This document shows positions 25,789-39,115 of a stretch of 64,000 nucleotides of DNA, piece by piece (positions within the stretch are counted from its first letter, which is position 1; the number at the start of each line of letters is the position of its first letter). Under the pieces are notes generated by a model. The model was not told the DNA's origin and did no database searches. It saw nothing but the letters and a program-made list of their open reading frames with translations. The stretch comes from Talpa occidentalis (taxonomy: Eukaryota; Chordata; Mammalia; Eulipotyphla; Talpidae). The stretch spans positions 84,982,678-85,046,677 of the forward strand of contig NW_023602073.1 of assembly GCF_014898055.3 (NCBI RefSeq). The letters run 5' to 3'. The position numbers and the translations under genes were made by a program.

Positions 25789-25919
25789 TGCTAAATTTTT
25801 TTAATTGTCTCAAGTCAGCAGTGTCCCTTTTCCCTGGTCTAGGTTTTCTATAATGAACCAACTTCAGAACAGAATTTTTGTGCTGCAGTCTAGCAGATCT
25901 ATAGCTGTTTTAATAAATT

Positions 25920-26055
25920 AACACATATGAGCTCTTTGTGCCTTGGTTTTTTTCATCTGCAAGATGGAACCTGAAGAATACCACCTACATGGTTATTATA
26001 AGGATTAAATAATATAGCATTTGAAAAGCACTTAGAACTATAAAGTTCCAGGCTG
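25920..26055 (+). repeat. MIR SINE fragment
   Basis: Sense MIR: TGCCTTGGTTTTTTTCATCT, AAGATGGAACC, TATAAGGATTAAATAATATA, AAAGCACTTAGAAC. Confidence 0.75.
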
Positions 26056-26935
26056 TATTTTCTGTATCCATACTAGTAGTTTACTTATTTCTACTTGCTG
26101 CGTTATCTCAACATAGTAAATGGGGTGTTGTACCTTCTACCTCTCTTTATACACTTTGATGGAAGCAGAATTACAATGAGAACTCAAAGCAAATATATAT
26201 CCAGCAGGGCCATTTAAGGAATATTTATGAACTGACTCAGTGGTAAATCCCTCCAAGTGATATAAACCAAGGGATGTGTTAAATTTTTAAAAAATTAAGT
26301 CTTTTTTAAGCTTCTTCCTCTAATTCCAAAAAAAACATAGTCTTTGTTACATAATTCCAAAATTACATAAATTAATAGCTTAGAAAAAGAAATGTACCAG
26401 TATCTACATATTCTCCCTAATTCTCACCCCCCCAGAGATAATTAATAGTAATAATCTATATAAAGTCTCACATGTTTTTCTAGTTAATACATATTTTCAT
26501 TAAAATAAGATCACATTATACATATTGCTTTGTAAGTGATTTTTATTTGGTTAAATAATGACTTTGGTGACTGTGTCAACATACTTACTTCCTTCTCATT
26601 TCCAATATGCATTGTGACTCTGTGCTCCCTACCACAAAGTCATATAGCATTGAGATTCAATTAGAAAAAGCCCCTTGTACTGCCTATCACTGATTCCCCT
26701 TTCCAAATCCTGACCCAAAAGGAGCACCAAGAAAGTGATTCAGAAGGTCCTCTCAGTCCACACCAGGACCCAGCTTTCTCAGTGCAAGGAGAAGGACTGG
26801 GATGAATGAACACACAGTCATATAGCAGTTTATCCAGAGGATTAACAGAAACATTATAAATCCAACACCCTTGAAGTGGAACCCCTCTTCAGGCTCTGGA
26901 TGCCGCCATACAAAGCCCATATAAAGCCAAAAGGA

Positions 26936-27225
26936 GGGTCTCCCCTGGTGGCGCAGTGGTTGAGCACTGGGCTGAGAAGCTGCCCACAGCCTCTGCAGCA
27001 CCAGTTCGATCCCCGGCCACCAGCGAGGGTCCCACATGGCGTGAGAGACCTCTCCTGCTGCGCCCACTGCTCCCCTCAGCGGTGTATTTCATCAGTCTGC
27101 CTGTTCTGTTCCCCGCTCTGGCTCTGGTGAATTCTCTCACCCTTCCGCACTTCTGACTGTACCCAGTGCTTGTATAAATAAATAAATAAATCTTTTAAAA
27201 AAGGAAAAAATTAAAAAAAAATAAG
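26936..27225 (+). mobile_element. Young tRNA-derived SINE, full length
   Basis: A box TGGCGCAGTGG and B box GTTCGATCCCC are clear. The body CCACATGGCG...CTCCCCTCAGC is followed by TGTATAAATAAATAAATAAA and an A-rich tail. Target duplication TAAAGCCAAAAGGA at 26922-26935 and TAAAGCCAGAAGGA at 27226-27239 (one mismatch). Confidence 0.93.
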
Positions 27226-28111
27226 TAAAGCCAGAAGGAAATTTTATTAGAAGATGTTAAGGTCAAAGCAACTCATTTTAAAACTCACAGGTGTCCATTC
27301 ATTCTCAGTTCACTCTTTCCATTTCAAAGTCTACTTTCCAGCACTCAGATATTTACCCTTGGAGCAATTACTTCCTCTTTTGTCTTTTCTGTGCTTTTAT
27401 TACCTATTTTTTCTCTTTTAGCTTAAGAAAGACCATTTTAAGTCAAATGTAAATATGTCAAATATTAAATATTCATTCTCATGCAAGATACACTGTGCAT
27501 AATTACATATTCTGTTGTAACAAATGTAATATTATTTAACTTGTGTACAACACTTGCATATCACTGACTGACCAGTTATAAAGAGTACTCTACTCAGAGA
27601 ACCCAGAGTACACACAGCTTAGTTGACACTTCTATTAAACATTATGTGAGGTTGCAGACTCCTCAAGTTAAGGGAATATTTAGCAAAAAGGAGCTACAGA
27701 CTTGACAAGAAAGCAAGAGACATGACTCTACCAAGTGGCACTTTCAGAGCTAGACAGCTTGTGGTACTCATGCCATCAACTGGGAAGCCAGGTGTTGGGG
27801 CCCTGGCAGAAGCCCCTTTTGGGGGAAGTGGAGGAAAGAACAGCAATGCCAACAAAACTATTATACATGTTGTGCAAGGCTGCCCCTAGCCCCAAGGCTC
27901 CCCTAACAGTGAACTTTCTGAAGCTCATTGCCCACCTGTTGGAAAGTTAAATAGTAAATGTTTCAAAATTATATATGTAAAGCCTAGAATAGGTAGGTCC
28001 TCTTCTCAGTTTCTCAAGATTCAGGCATCATAAAGCCCGAGTAGCACTACATATACCAGATTGGGGATCCCCTGAGAGACCCAAGTGAGCCTTTACTGAT
28101 ATTTTGTTTGA

Positions 28112-28615
<504 letters not shown>

Positions 28616-28741
28616 GAACTGATCACAGCTTGGTACATAGGATTTTTGGTTCTTATTTTTTCATCTTTCCTTGTCTACCTGGTGGAAAAGGATGCCAATA
28701 AAGAGTTTTCTACATATGCAGATGCTCTCTGGTGGGGCACA
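28616..28741 (+). CDS. KCNQ5: KCNQ5 exon (family exon 5): S5 and pore helix
   Basis: A 126-bp exon of 42 full codons, in phase 0 at both ends. It is preceded by a pyrimidine-rich acceptor ending TCTAG and followed by the donor GTAAGT. It encodes [18 protein letters not shown], which is S5, followed by [20 protein letters not shown] and the pore-helix start WWGT. The Trp in TAWYIG is the conserved S5 residue that known KCNQ2-5 openers of the retigabine class need; KCNQ1 lacks it. The selectivity filter is not in this exon but begins in the next one, more than 12 kb downstream. The intron separating it from the previous exon is only 273 bp. The sequence agrees with mammalian KCNQ5 as I recall it and has no disruptive changes. 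Confidence 0.97.
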
Positions 28742-28811
28742 GTAAGTATAAACGTCAGTTTTTATATATTGGATGATATGAAATGTTTCGTTTGAATATA
28801 ATATAATGATT

Positions 28812-28990
28812 CCTATGAATGAACTTAATAAGAATATTAACTTCCAAAAGAAAGTTGAATGAAAATATACAACACTAATAATTATCTATCATTTTGGTTT
28901 GACAAAGTTAATTTCTCTTATAAATCATTGGTAGTATTTCTTGAGTGCCAGATTGTTGCTAATATTAAAATATGTCATTTTTCTACATGT
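28812..28990 (+). repeat. Copy A of an old local duplication
   Basis: TTAATAAGAAT, ACTTCCAAAAG, GAAAATATACA, TTTTGGTTTGACAAAGTTAAT and AGTATTTCTTGAGTGCCAGA align in order with 29776-29990, about 1 kb downstream. Identity is perhaps 70% by eye over the best 60 bases. It begins about 70 bp after the S5 exon. Confidence 0.5.
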
Positions 28991-29775
28991 CAACATTCTA
29001 TAATGTTGATAGCCTTATTGTTTGTTTTCACCTGATAAGCACAGATTTCAATTTCCTATCTTTGAAACAGTTAGCCACACATCAAAGTTTATCTAAGTTT
29101 TTAAAAAAGGAATTGTAGCTGAATGTAAATTAGAAGAGTAAAATTATAGCACAAAAAGTGTAAAAGAGAAGATCCATAAGATCAGAAATTATAGAAACCT
29201 ACTTTCAAAACTTAACACTCAAAACCTACATTTCCTTTAATACTTGTGAAAGGATAGTTTTCCAAGTATATAAAAATAAAATCATAACTCTCAAATAGAG
29301 AGAAAATAAACACATGCTAAAGATTTCATTTAATTGTTATTTTAAATGTAAGTTAGTAAAATTGAGGGAACCAGTGAGGTATTACAACCAGTTCAAAGGA
29401 CTATCTAAAGAGCAAAACCAGAAATGCTAAAATGAGGAACACCAAAAAAAAAAAATACAAAATCAGGAATACTAAAATTAATGTGCAAATAGAAGCAAAA
29501 TTGGCTTCTTCCACAGTATGTAAGGGAAGTCAAACCTCTACTAGACAGAACTTATTTACATGCCTAAACAAGAATTCTTTTGCATTAATACCAGTTACCC
29601 ACAGCTTAAAGAGTTGTAAAATAACTCAAAGACCAAGAAAGGTGCAGAGCATCTTAAAACCAGAATCCAATAACCTGAAAGAGTGTACTTTAACCAACAC
29701 ACAGTTTTCCACTGAAAAATATTTTCTCAACATTGTGAAGAATTTATAAAACAGTCATTGGAACATGTACCTTAA

Positions 29776-29990
29776 TAAGAATGTCATGGAATAGGGGAGC
29801 ACTTTATACAATGTACATTTCTTTTTATATTATTCTTTCAGGCATTCCAAAAACATACTATGAAAATACATGAGATTTATAAATTCCCTATCTCTTTGGT
29901 TTAAGAAAATTATATTAATTTATAAATTAACACTAGTACTTCTTAAATGCTAGGTTGTTGTCAAAATAAAAATATATCACTTTCTTAAAC
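29776..29990 (+). repeat. Copy B of an old local duplication
   Basis: Partner of 28812-28990. TTAATAAGAATG, CATTCCAAAAACATA, GAAAATACATGAG, TCTTTGGTTTAAGAAAATTA and AGTACTTCTTAAATGCTAGG keep the same order. It could also be two copies of an unnamed repeat family. Confidence 0.5.
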
Positions 29991-32672
29991 TGTGTTTAAA
30001 ACATTGACAAGATTTAAGTGAAAATTGTTGCATTGGCCATTGTTCATCAAAAGCTCATCAACAAGGACTAGAACTCTTGTTAGGGCAAGGAAAATTTGTC
30101 AGGGCTTATATGAAGCAGAAATTGGTATCTTTGCTGGTTACATACCAGCAATAAAATGAGTAAGAACAGAAAGTATATTCACCTGAAGATTATGACTTTT
30201 TTCTTAAATCATTATAGGTCTACAAGATTGTGCCATTGGTAACAAAACATTCCGTTTGTTTAATAATTTGGTTTCCAACTCCTCCCCCCCCACACACACA
30301 CATATACACAATACTCCCCACAAGCAATAATGGATATTTTGAAAGGAAGAAAGTAGAAACCCAAAAGAAAGCAGTCATCTGACATTCTTAAAATACTTTT
30401 TATATGTAGAGAGCAAATGAAAATCTCTGACTCATGGTGAGAGAAACTGTGTAAACTGAGAACACAGGAGACTTTTCGAGCCTGCAAGGGGAAAACAGCT
30501 TATTATTCCAGGCTTGAGAGCAATGATTTGAATTAGGTTTAATTTTTGCTTCTCTTGAATAATGCCAACATTTAAATTACTGAGGCACTTAGGTACATCT
30601 TTTCCCATTGAGATGCAGGTGTTGGTGAGTTCAGCCTGGCAGCTCTCTGTCCTTGCATTAGTCTTCCTTTCCTCCTTCTTACTAATATGAACTGCTGCAT
30701 TGTGTGCTAAACAGTGTGTGGGAAACTCTTAATATACCCTTCACTTAGTCACCAGCTTGTTTCTTTTGCAAGAATAACCCACGTTAGCAGGTTTTCAAAG
30801 GTCATTATCTGCGACTTTCATTGATTCCCCTTTCAGTAGTGCTGTTTTGACTGAGGTTTAACCTATACTTAACAGTTTCCTTGAATGGCCTAATTATTTC
30901 TCTGGTTTTTTTTGGTCTAATCTTGAATATGAAAGTAAAAATCTTCTAAGAAGTCAAGTTTCTAGAGGGAAAAAAAAGGCCTTGTTGGTCCATAGCAGGT
31001 TTGTTGATATTAACTGACTGATTAACACAATTGTCTGAAGCCTAAAAAAATAGAAAAAGCAAACAAGAAGGCTTAATATTTCTATTCATTTCTTTTCTAT
31101 TCTATCCATTACATATACTAGGTCTCCAGTGTGAATATTAATACCACTGATTATATATTAATCAAGAGTTTAGTGAAATATATGACTGGATACTTTTTAG
31201 TTAAAAATCTCCTCAATGAATGTCTTGAAACTATGGAAGTATCCAGAGTAAGAGGGGAAGTGAAAACATCCTGAATTGAGTGTTCCAAAGTGCTAGGCTT
31301 TAGTGAATAAAAAGAATCCACTGTTTTATAAAACCCAAAGTATCAACATTAAATATGAAAGAGCAACTTAGAGTCCATAGTTACAGTATCCCAGTGAACT
31401 CTAAATACTAACTACTAAGCTCCTTCCATTAAAAAGCTATTGGCTATCCTCCAACTTTTCGAGGGATACCAAGATGTGATCAGCAGTGCTCAAAGCCCAT
31501 AACAATTCAGAGAAACTTGACCCTTGAGAACAATTCCGTATTAGTGAATACCAATACCTTGCTCACTGAGTGAGTGGGATAACTGATATTAAGGTCCTGG
31601 GGCTAAGACGACAGCTGGTGCCCAGTCAGAGGTGTCCGCTACTATTAGTGTAGAGAGAGATAGAGGCACCTTTCTGACAACAACAAAAAAACACACAAGG
31701 AGCTGTATGCTTCACCGGGAACCCACAGCTTAGGCACATAAGGGGTTTGAGAATCGGGTTGTGATGAAGTGGCAACCAAAGGGGCATGATGACTCAAGAG
31801 GAAGTGGAGGAGGGGCAAAGGGAGGCAATTCTCCTTGCTGAGCCATTGGCAGCTACAGGGAAAGAGGATCTTCTGATTGCTGAGCAGAGCTCCATTTAAC
31901 ATTATTTCCTGTTATTATTTTCCTTGTTTTTAGTTGTTTTAGCCTTATTCTGGAATAATTTTTTTAATAAAAGAAAAAAAGGTTTTCTTGGAGATGGTTT
32001 TAATTATTAGCTCTATTTTCTGTTGTTTTTTTTTTCCCCTTTTGATTTGCTTTAGATTTATTCTGAAGCAAAGAACTTAATATCTGATTTTCCTGAGTAA
32101 CTTTTCCTGGTAATGACCTGTTCTTGAAGGTCATCTTGTCTTCCTATTTACTGTTAACTTTTTTGATGAAGATAGTATTATGGGTTTAAAAAGAAAAAAC
32201 CCATGCCACATCCAGCAACAGATGGCATAAGTCTACTCTTGAATAAGCATCTGAATACAGCTTCCACCTGAGACCATGTGCTTGAATTGATTACTTCTGG
32301 CATGTAGAATAACTTGGGATCAGCCAGACTTGGTCCTAAAAATCATCCTGAAAATCTGACAATCTTTCTCTAAGTAAAACACAGAAGTGTCCATGTATAC
32401 TATAGTCTACTGTGCATTCAGCAGATCATACATTCCAAGATTATGCATGTGTTTCATCCCCTCACAATACCTAAGAATAAGAATTGTGTGAATGAGTGGA
32501 ATGAATAAAAATATTATTGATAATACCAGTTACCAGTTACCCTTCAGAAAATCAACCCTCCTTACATTAAGTTCACCAGCACAAAATGTTTTCTGCACTC
32601 TTACAAGCTCTTGTTTTCTAACTCAGTCTCTGTATATTAAATAAAAGTTAATGATATCAAAGCTTTACTTGG

Positions 32673-32738
32673 TCATGAGATAATCAATACCTCAGTTCCC
32701 AGTCATTCATGAGATAATCAACACATCAGTTCCCAGTT
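32673..32738 (+). repeat. 35-bp period tandem duplication
   Basis: TCATGAGATAATCAATACC TCAGTTCCCAGT at 32673-32703 recurs at 32708-32738 with two mismatches. Confidence 0.85.
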
Positions 32739-32959
32739 GGTCAAGAACATTATCAATTATCAAGTAGAACTTGAGACACAAATATCCCAGACTTCACTCA
32801 CCAAAAACAAATCCTAGCTATTATGAAATCTATAAGCACAACCTATATTGCTTGTGTTTATGAAGCATATTGGTCATAAGCCCCTTTAAGGAATTCTTTC
32901 CTAAGGAGAATTTCCTTTAATAATGTCATTTCACACATGGCTTACATTTTTACTCAGTA

Positions 32960-33215
32960 TTTCATAAGCAGTGAGCACAGGTTATATGGAAAGGAACAGA
33001 AGAATTGTAGTCAGAAACCCTGGGATCTAACTCCACCATCATTACGATTTAGTGGAGGTGTGATATTAAGCAATCATTTAGTATCTCTGTACAATTGATT
33101 AAATGATATTACCCAAACACAAAATTGTTGCTTGTGTTAAATGAGATTAGGTGAAGTAGACATGCTTTATCAAGCACATGACAAATGATAGTCGCCACTA
33201 TTATTACATTTGACT
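32960..33215 (+). repeat. MIR SINE, nearly full length
   Basis: Sense MIR: GGGATCTAACTCCACCATC, GGTGTGATATTAAGCAATCA, AGTATCTCTGTACAATTG, AATGAGATTAGGTGAAG, TATCAAGCACATGACAAATG. Confidence 0.7.
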
Positions 33216-34319
33216 AGGAGCTAGAAGAGCGTATGGAGTGCTAATTCCCTGGGCTGGTCACCAAAGCAGAACCCAAATCTCATGATGCCTCCACCACAGG
33301 GGATTCTGCTATTTGAAGATCAAAAAGTTTTCTGATCTCCTAATTCAAGCTGACCAACTTCAAAATTAACTACACAGGTTCTGTGACAACCCACTGCTTG
33401 AAACTAGGTGCTCAGGAAGTGGCCTCAAGAAAAAAGAGAGAAGGGAAGAGAATATGAAACAGAGAAAAAGAAAGGGGGGGGGACATGCTAACAAACTGCC
33501 AACATGAGTCATTCTCCTCTAAGGACTCCCTTAGGGGGAAGTTATGCTGTGCTGTGGGAATCTATAAATAATATATTCTTAACTGTTCATATGAGTGCAC
33601 TACTTATAAACTATTATGCATAACTGTATCCTCAAAATCAGACCAATAAATAAATATTATTGGTTAATTTGCTGCTTGAAGGAAAATAGGAAGGGTTTAT
33701 GATTCCTGGACTGGAATTGATAATGCTATTGGAAAAAAATAAAAAATGAAAGCCTGCAACGTGACCTCTAAGTTATAGCCCCACCATACATCTTTCATCC
33801 CATAAAAAAAAAAAAATCAAGAAAGCTAGGACCAGAATTTGCATTTGTTTTGCAATTTTATTCCTGAGGAATCATCTTGATTGCTGGACATAGTAAGGTG
33901 CCCCCAGTCCACCTTAGACTTTGCTAACACAATTACACCTTTATGCCAACATTTTCAACCCACAGAATTTCAGAAAATATCTTTTCTCACCTGCATGACT
34001 GCAACTGAACATATGGAATATGAGAGCAAAAGAATTTATCTGAGCTGTTGCCATCTGCCAAATCACCTTCAAAAAAGTGATTCAACCAGAGAAATTGTGC
34101 TGATTTCCAGGATTCCTGAGGTGGAGCAACAGGTTGAAGTGGGCCAGCCCCCTCAGGTCCTGATCTGTATGTCAGGCTACAACCTGGGAATGTATCTGCC
34201 AGCTCCCCCCACATGTCATAAAGTGGAATAATAAATGGCATCCTCTCAATTAATACATATATTCTATCTAAAACTGTCCTGAAAGAGATAGTGCAAGATT
34301 TTTTATCCTTTAATTTTTT

Positions 34320-34577
34320 TAAAGAATTATTTATTTATTTATATAAGCACTGGGTACAGTCAGAAGCGCGGGAGGGTGAGAGAATTCACCAGAGCCAGAG
34401 CAGGGTGCAGAACAGGCAGAGTGACGAAGAACACTGCTGAGGGGAGCAGCGGGCGCCAGGAGAGGTCTGTGCGCCATGTGGGACCCTTGCCGGCAGCCGG
34501 GGATTGAACTGGTGCTGCAGAGGCTGCAGGCAGCTTCACAGCCCAGAGCTTAACCACTGCGCCACCAGGGGAGGCCC
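34320..34577 (-). mobile_element. Young tRNA-derived SINE, full length
   Basis: Antisense copy from the ATTTATTTATTTATATAAGC tail to the GGCCTCCCC-type 5' end. Perfect 16-bp target duplication TATCCTTTAATTTTTT at 34304-34319 and 34578-34593. Confidence 0.93.
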
Positions 34578-36599
34578 TATCCTTTAATTTTTTAATGGTA
34601 TAGTAAATACTAATCAAAAAACAATGAGTAGAAATATTGTTAACAACAAATAAACACAGGAAGAGAGGGAAGGAAAAATAAGTTTACTCCATCCAGCACA
34701 TTAACCAGCATGTCTCTTAGACTCTCTGGAAGGTGGTCAAACAATGGAATTATGCCCAATACAGGGGACTTCCTCCAGGTGTGATTTCCTCCAGTCCCCT
34801 GAAGATCACATATACAGCCCCTCAGGTTTCCCAGAAACAAGCTGCTGTTCCACAGCTTCCCTGAAGAGTTGGTGTCTTTGGAATTCTGGCAAACCTGCCT
34901 TTCTCTGACTTTGGATCAAAATGAAATGGGTCATTACTGGGTTCAGACCCTGAAAGACTTACAAGATCTAACAGACATGGGCTTATTGTTAGCACAAGTG
35001 TGGACCGTGAGCACCAAGAGGGCTTCTGTACCTCAGCTCATATGCATATGATAAACATTAGCGGGGTGTTCCAGGTCTTAGGAGAAGAAAACCATAATGC
35101 AGTTGTTGTGTTCCAAGGAGATACACTGGGATTTCAAGAGCAGCTTGACCTGAAAGTCCAGAAAATCAGTGGGTATTTGTGCAGGCCTCATCTGAGGATG
35201 GTTTATTAAATATACCCAATCATTGCCTTAGAAAATAAGCAACTACATCAAGGAGATGGGTCATATGAATTCTTGGGAAAGGTTCATGTCTTTTTACTGT
35301 AAGTGTGTCTTAGAAACACCATCATTTCCTCTCTGGTGCTACCACTCTGTTCACATCCGAAGACCCAATTGTCCTTTTGGCAGTCACAAAAAGTCAAATG
35401 ATGCTCCCTTTGGCACAAAAAAGGAAACCCCTGCGAACCCTAGCTTGGAAGAGACAAAACTGCCACCCTGCCACTAGATCCTTCTAAGTCTACCCTGGCA
35501 ACAGAATGTCCCAAAGCTTTCAAACAAACACTGTTCAGAGCAACTTTGAAATCAAAGTGAAGGAAGTGGTCTTTCCTGTCTCCTGCCCGCAATGAAATTC
35601 AGTCATCAGAAGCCTCACCCAGAGATGTGAGAGAGATGGCTGGTCTTTGACAACCCCAGAGGGAGTCCAAGGTGTGGCTCTCAAAGCTCATTACACTCTC
35701 CTCCCCCAAAAACCACCCCACCCAGAGAAGGGCAGCCTTAGAGTCAGAGGGCCAGAGACCAGACATTCTTCTATACTCAGAGAAAACACTGGCATGCACC
35801 TAAGTCATTTCACCATGTCTTACTCTTAACAATCAAGGCATTAGTATAAAACCCACTCTCTGAGCACTGGGCCTAGGAGAATAACTTGAATGTATCCTCA
35901 GAATGTAAGGCAAACCATGATACGTAACGTTATTGCTGTGACCAGATCATGAAATTCCTCCTTCAGTTTATTATCACTAATAAACTGCTATAAAAGGATT
36001 AAGGTGTTTTGCAGGAAAAAAAAAAAAGTATAGTAGGTGAATCTTCCCCACATATTTAAGATCTGATGGGAATATAAATGAGCCTGAGATATTTTTTCTC
36101 CAATCTCAAGGAATTTCTTTGAGTCCCCTTACTGAGACTGTCCATGACATTAGATTTACTTGTTCTACTCATTTCCTCTCCCTCCTCCACCCACAGGTCT
36201 CTTGCTGATTTGTATTTGGCACCTTCTTACCTTCTCACCTTCACAGCCCCAAGCCTTGCCTGCATTTCATGCATTTTCATGGGGTGCTTAGGCACCCCAC
36301 CTTTTCTTTCACTGCCCTCCATTTACACTATGCCCACATCTACCCCACACATTGGAAGAAGTGTCCTTTCACAGTGCAAGACAAGCCCCTTCAGCCATCC
36401 CACTGGTGCCAGTTCCTCTGCTTCCTTGGGTATACCTTACCCTTCCAGAAAGCCACATTCCCTCCCCTCTTCAGCCTATCCTCTCTGCAAACCCGCAAAC
36501 CCACATAAATCCATCCAAGAAAGTCTCAAGAAAGATTTCCAGAAGTCCTTGCCCTGTATTTTTCTCTCTACTTGTCACCTATGTTCTTGAGAAGATTCT

Positions 36600-36724
36600 T
36601 AATTTATTTACTAAACATTTATTGAGTTCCTCACACGGTGTGAGCATCATGTCAGATGTGAGAATGATAACAAAGACTAAAGACATGTTCTTTCTAGTAA
36701 AGGAAATAAGGGCCTCTCCTAAAA

Positions 36725-36759
<35 letters not shown>

Positions 36760-37560
36760 AGTCAGCTGCCACTTATGATTAGTGCTTTAAGAAACAAGAA
36801 GCTGAATTAGAGTGACCAGACCCTCTCTTATAGATGGAGTGCATTGGGATGACCGCTTTAAGTTAGCATTTGGATGAGGATTGAAAGGTAAGAAGGAACC
36901 TTGTTAAAATGGGGAGAAAAATTCTGGCTGCAGAAACAGAATGTGCAAAGGCCCTGAGGAAGAAATAGAATCATCTATTTGAGATACTGAGCAGACAGGT
37001 GGTTCAAGTGCAGTGAGCAAGGGTGAAACAAGATGATCTTGGAGAGGTAGGTTGTGAACAGAGCATAGGAACTATAGTTAGGAGCTTCTGAGTTCATTGA
37101 GTAGACATTGATTGATTTCTATAAAGAGGAAAGAAAATGATACCACTTGCATGTGTATAGAGAAGGAGCTGGAGGGAGGCAAGAGCAAAAGCAGAGAGAG
37201 TGCTTAACCCACTGTGGCAGCAGCCTGATCTACCATGATGGCAGTGAAGACAGGAAGAAAGGGATGGGTGAATTTGTAATATCTTTGGGAGATGGAATGG
37301 GACTTGCTGGTAGATTTAGTGAGAGTAGCAAGAGAAAGGAGCAATTAGGAAGACTCTGAGGCTTCTGGCTTGAGCAACTGCACAGATGGTTGTGCTCTTG
37401 ATTAAGATGGGAGGGGATACATTTGAGGGAATGACCACTTGAGTGGAAATCAGAGTTCTGTTTTAAGCGTTAAGTTTAAGTGATGGTGTACCATACAGAT
37501 AGAAACATCAGCTGCAGATATGTGAATCCAGAGCTCCGAAGAGTAGTCTGACGTGGAAGT
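36600..37560 (-). mobile_element. L2 LINE, long antisense fragment
   Basis: Inverted L2 in the expected order: TAAACATTTATTGAGTTCC, TGCAAAGGCCCTGAGGAAG, GAGGCTTCTGGCTTGAGCAA, TGTTTTAAGCGTTAAGTTTA. An (AAAT)n tract at 36721-36760 lies inside it. Confidence 0.75.
36721..36760 (+). repeat. (AAAT)n microsatellite
   Basis: Ten uninterrupted tetranucleotide units. Confidence 0.97.
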
Positions 37561-37996
37561 ATAAGTTTGGTGTGTTCAACATTAAAATAATATTTAAATC
37601 CTTTAGAACTTCTAAGATACCTAGGAAGAGAGAGAGAAAAAAAAGAATAAAAGAAAAAGGAAAGTTGGAAAAGAATAAAATTTTTTCAAAGATATGAAAA
37701 AAAAAAACCATAGATCTAAGACACACAGCAGGCGAGGGGAAGGGAGAAGGGTCAAAACAGGGGAGAGAAGAGCACAAGGGACTGTGCTATGGATCATGGG
37801 TGCTGTGATGGTAGGAAAACTACAGGGACTAATACCTAAGGAGAGAAATCAAATACTATTAACAAATGTAAGAAAAATTAACAAATGTCAGAAAATAAAT
37901 TTCATTATTAAAAAAAAATTAAAAAGACCCAGAACCAAACTGTAGGAATTAAATATTCAAATGTTGAATAGAGTAGGTTGAGCCACCAAAGATACA

Positions 37997-38393
37997 CAGA
38001 TCTTCCTTGACTTTGCTGGGGTTGTACCCAGATAAATGAATCATAAGTTGAAAATATCATAATTCAAAGATGCATCTACTATACCTAACCTGCTGAACAC
38101 AGCTTAGCCTCACCTACCGTAAACAGGCTCAGAACACTCACACTAGCCTACAGTTGTAGACATGATAAGCTGCAAAAGCACAATATCCAAAAAAATCTAG
38201 TGTTGCAGCACACTGTACAGTATCTGTTCTTTGCCCTCACGATAGCATGACTGACTGGGAGCTGCCACTACCCAGCATTACAGGAGAGGATTTTCTACTG
38301 AACATGTTACACTTTCTCACCATCATAAAGTAAAAAAAAAAAAATCTGTAAGTCAAGCCATCCTATCAGTGAGGGGCCATCTGTAAGGGAAAG
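37997..38393. mobile_element. Tigger-like (Tc1/mariner-type) DNA transposon relic
   Basis: The ends CAGATCTTCC and GGGGCCATCTG share inverted CAGAT ends, and TA follows the right end. Internal wording (CATAAGTTGAAAATATCATA, CAGCTTAGCCTCACCTACCG, CTCAGAACACTCACACTAGC, CACCATCATAAAGT) matches a very common Tigger-type human repeat as I recall it. The subfamily is not assigned. Confidence 0.6.
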
Positions 38394-38836
38394 TCATGAA
38401 GGTGAGGCATGAAGAGAAGCCTCTAGGCTGGGCTGGTCTGCTGAGTTGAGTGCTTCTGAAAGATTTGAGTTTTTCTCCCTCTGTGTTTTCTACCTCTCAG
38501 AATGTTACCCCTCCTCCAAAGTTCGGGTCAAAGGGCACAGCCAAAGTAACCACTTTCTTGGAAATGAACTACTAGTGACCACCTCTCTATAGCCAGTATC
38601 TTTTCGCAATCTTCGTTCTCTTTACTTCCTCTGGGCCTGTGACATGAGGGATCACCTGGTTCTTTGTGATACTGCCTTCTTCATTGGATTTCCGTTTATA
38701 TCACGCATTCCTGCTTCTCTAACTCTTAAAAATATTTATTCCTCTCTGATTTTCTTTCCCTTCCATCTCTTAAATGACTGTTTTGTAAGGAGTCCTTGAA
38801 CACTTTCCTTATACCCTTTGAAATTTCCTTTATTCA

Positions 38837-39115
38837 GGCCTCCCCTGGTGGCACAGCAGTTGAGTGCTGGGCTGCGAGGCTGCCCGCAGCCTCTGCAGCG
38901 CCGGTTCGATCCCCGGCTCCCAGTGAGGGTCCCACATGGCGCGCAGACCTCTCCTGCTGCCCTGCTGCTCCCCTCAGCAGTGTGTTTCGTCCGTCAGTCT
39001 GCCTGTTCTGTTCCCCACTCTGGCTCTGGTGAATCCTCTCACCCTCCCGCACTTCTGACTGTACCCAGTGCTTGTTTAAGTAAATAAATAAATCTTTAAA
39101 AAAAAAAAAAAGAAA
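38837..39115 (+). mobile_element. Young tRNA-derived SINE, full length
   Basis: Starts GGCCTCCCCTGGTGGCACAG; B box GGTTCGATCCCC; ends TAAGTAAATAAATAAATCTT plus an A run. Perfect 17-bp target duplication GAAATTTCCTTTATTCA at 38820-38836 and 39116-39132. Confidence 0.95.

Noticed and set aside
26753..27156. Open frames of 60-104 codons on both strands
   Set aside because: They fall on the SINE; the same peptides recur at the other SINE copies (14812-15104, 18805-19176, 34360-34617, 38796-39142).
29432..29749. A 105-codon frame that could be a duplicated exon
   Set aside because: Its translation has no resemblance to KCNQ5 S5/pore residues.
33881..34231. A 116-codon frame ending near an AATAAATGG
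   Set aside because: No domain or family recognised, no A tail or target duplication to support a processed gene copy.
36144..36735. Open frames of 148 and 127 codons
   Set aside because: Pyrimidine-rich sequence with overlapping frames, no recognisable domain, no splice or start context; likely composition effect, running into an L2.
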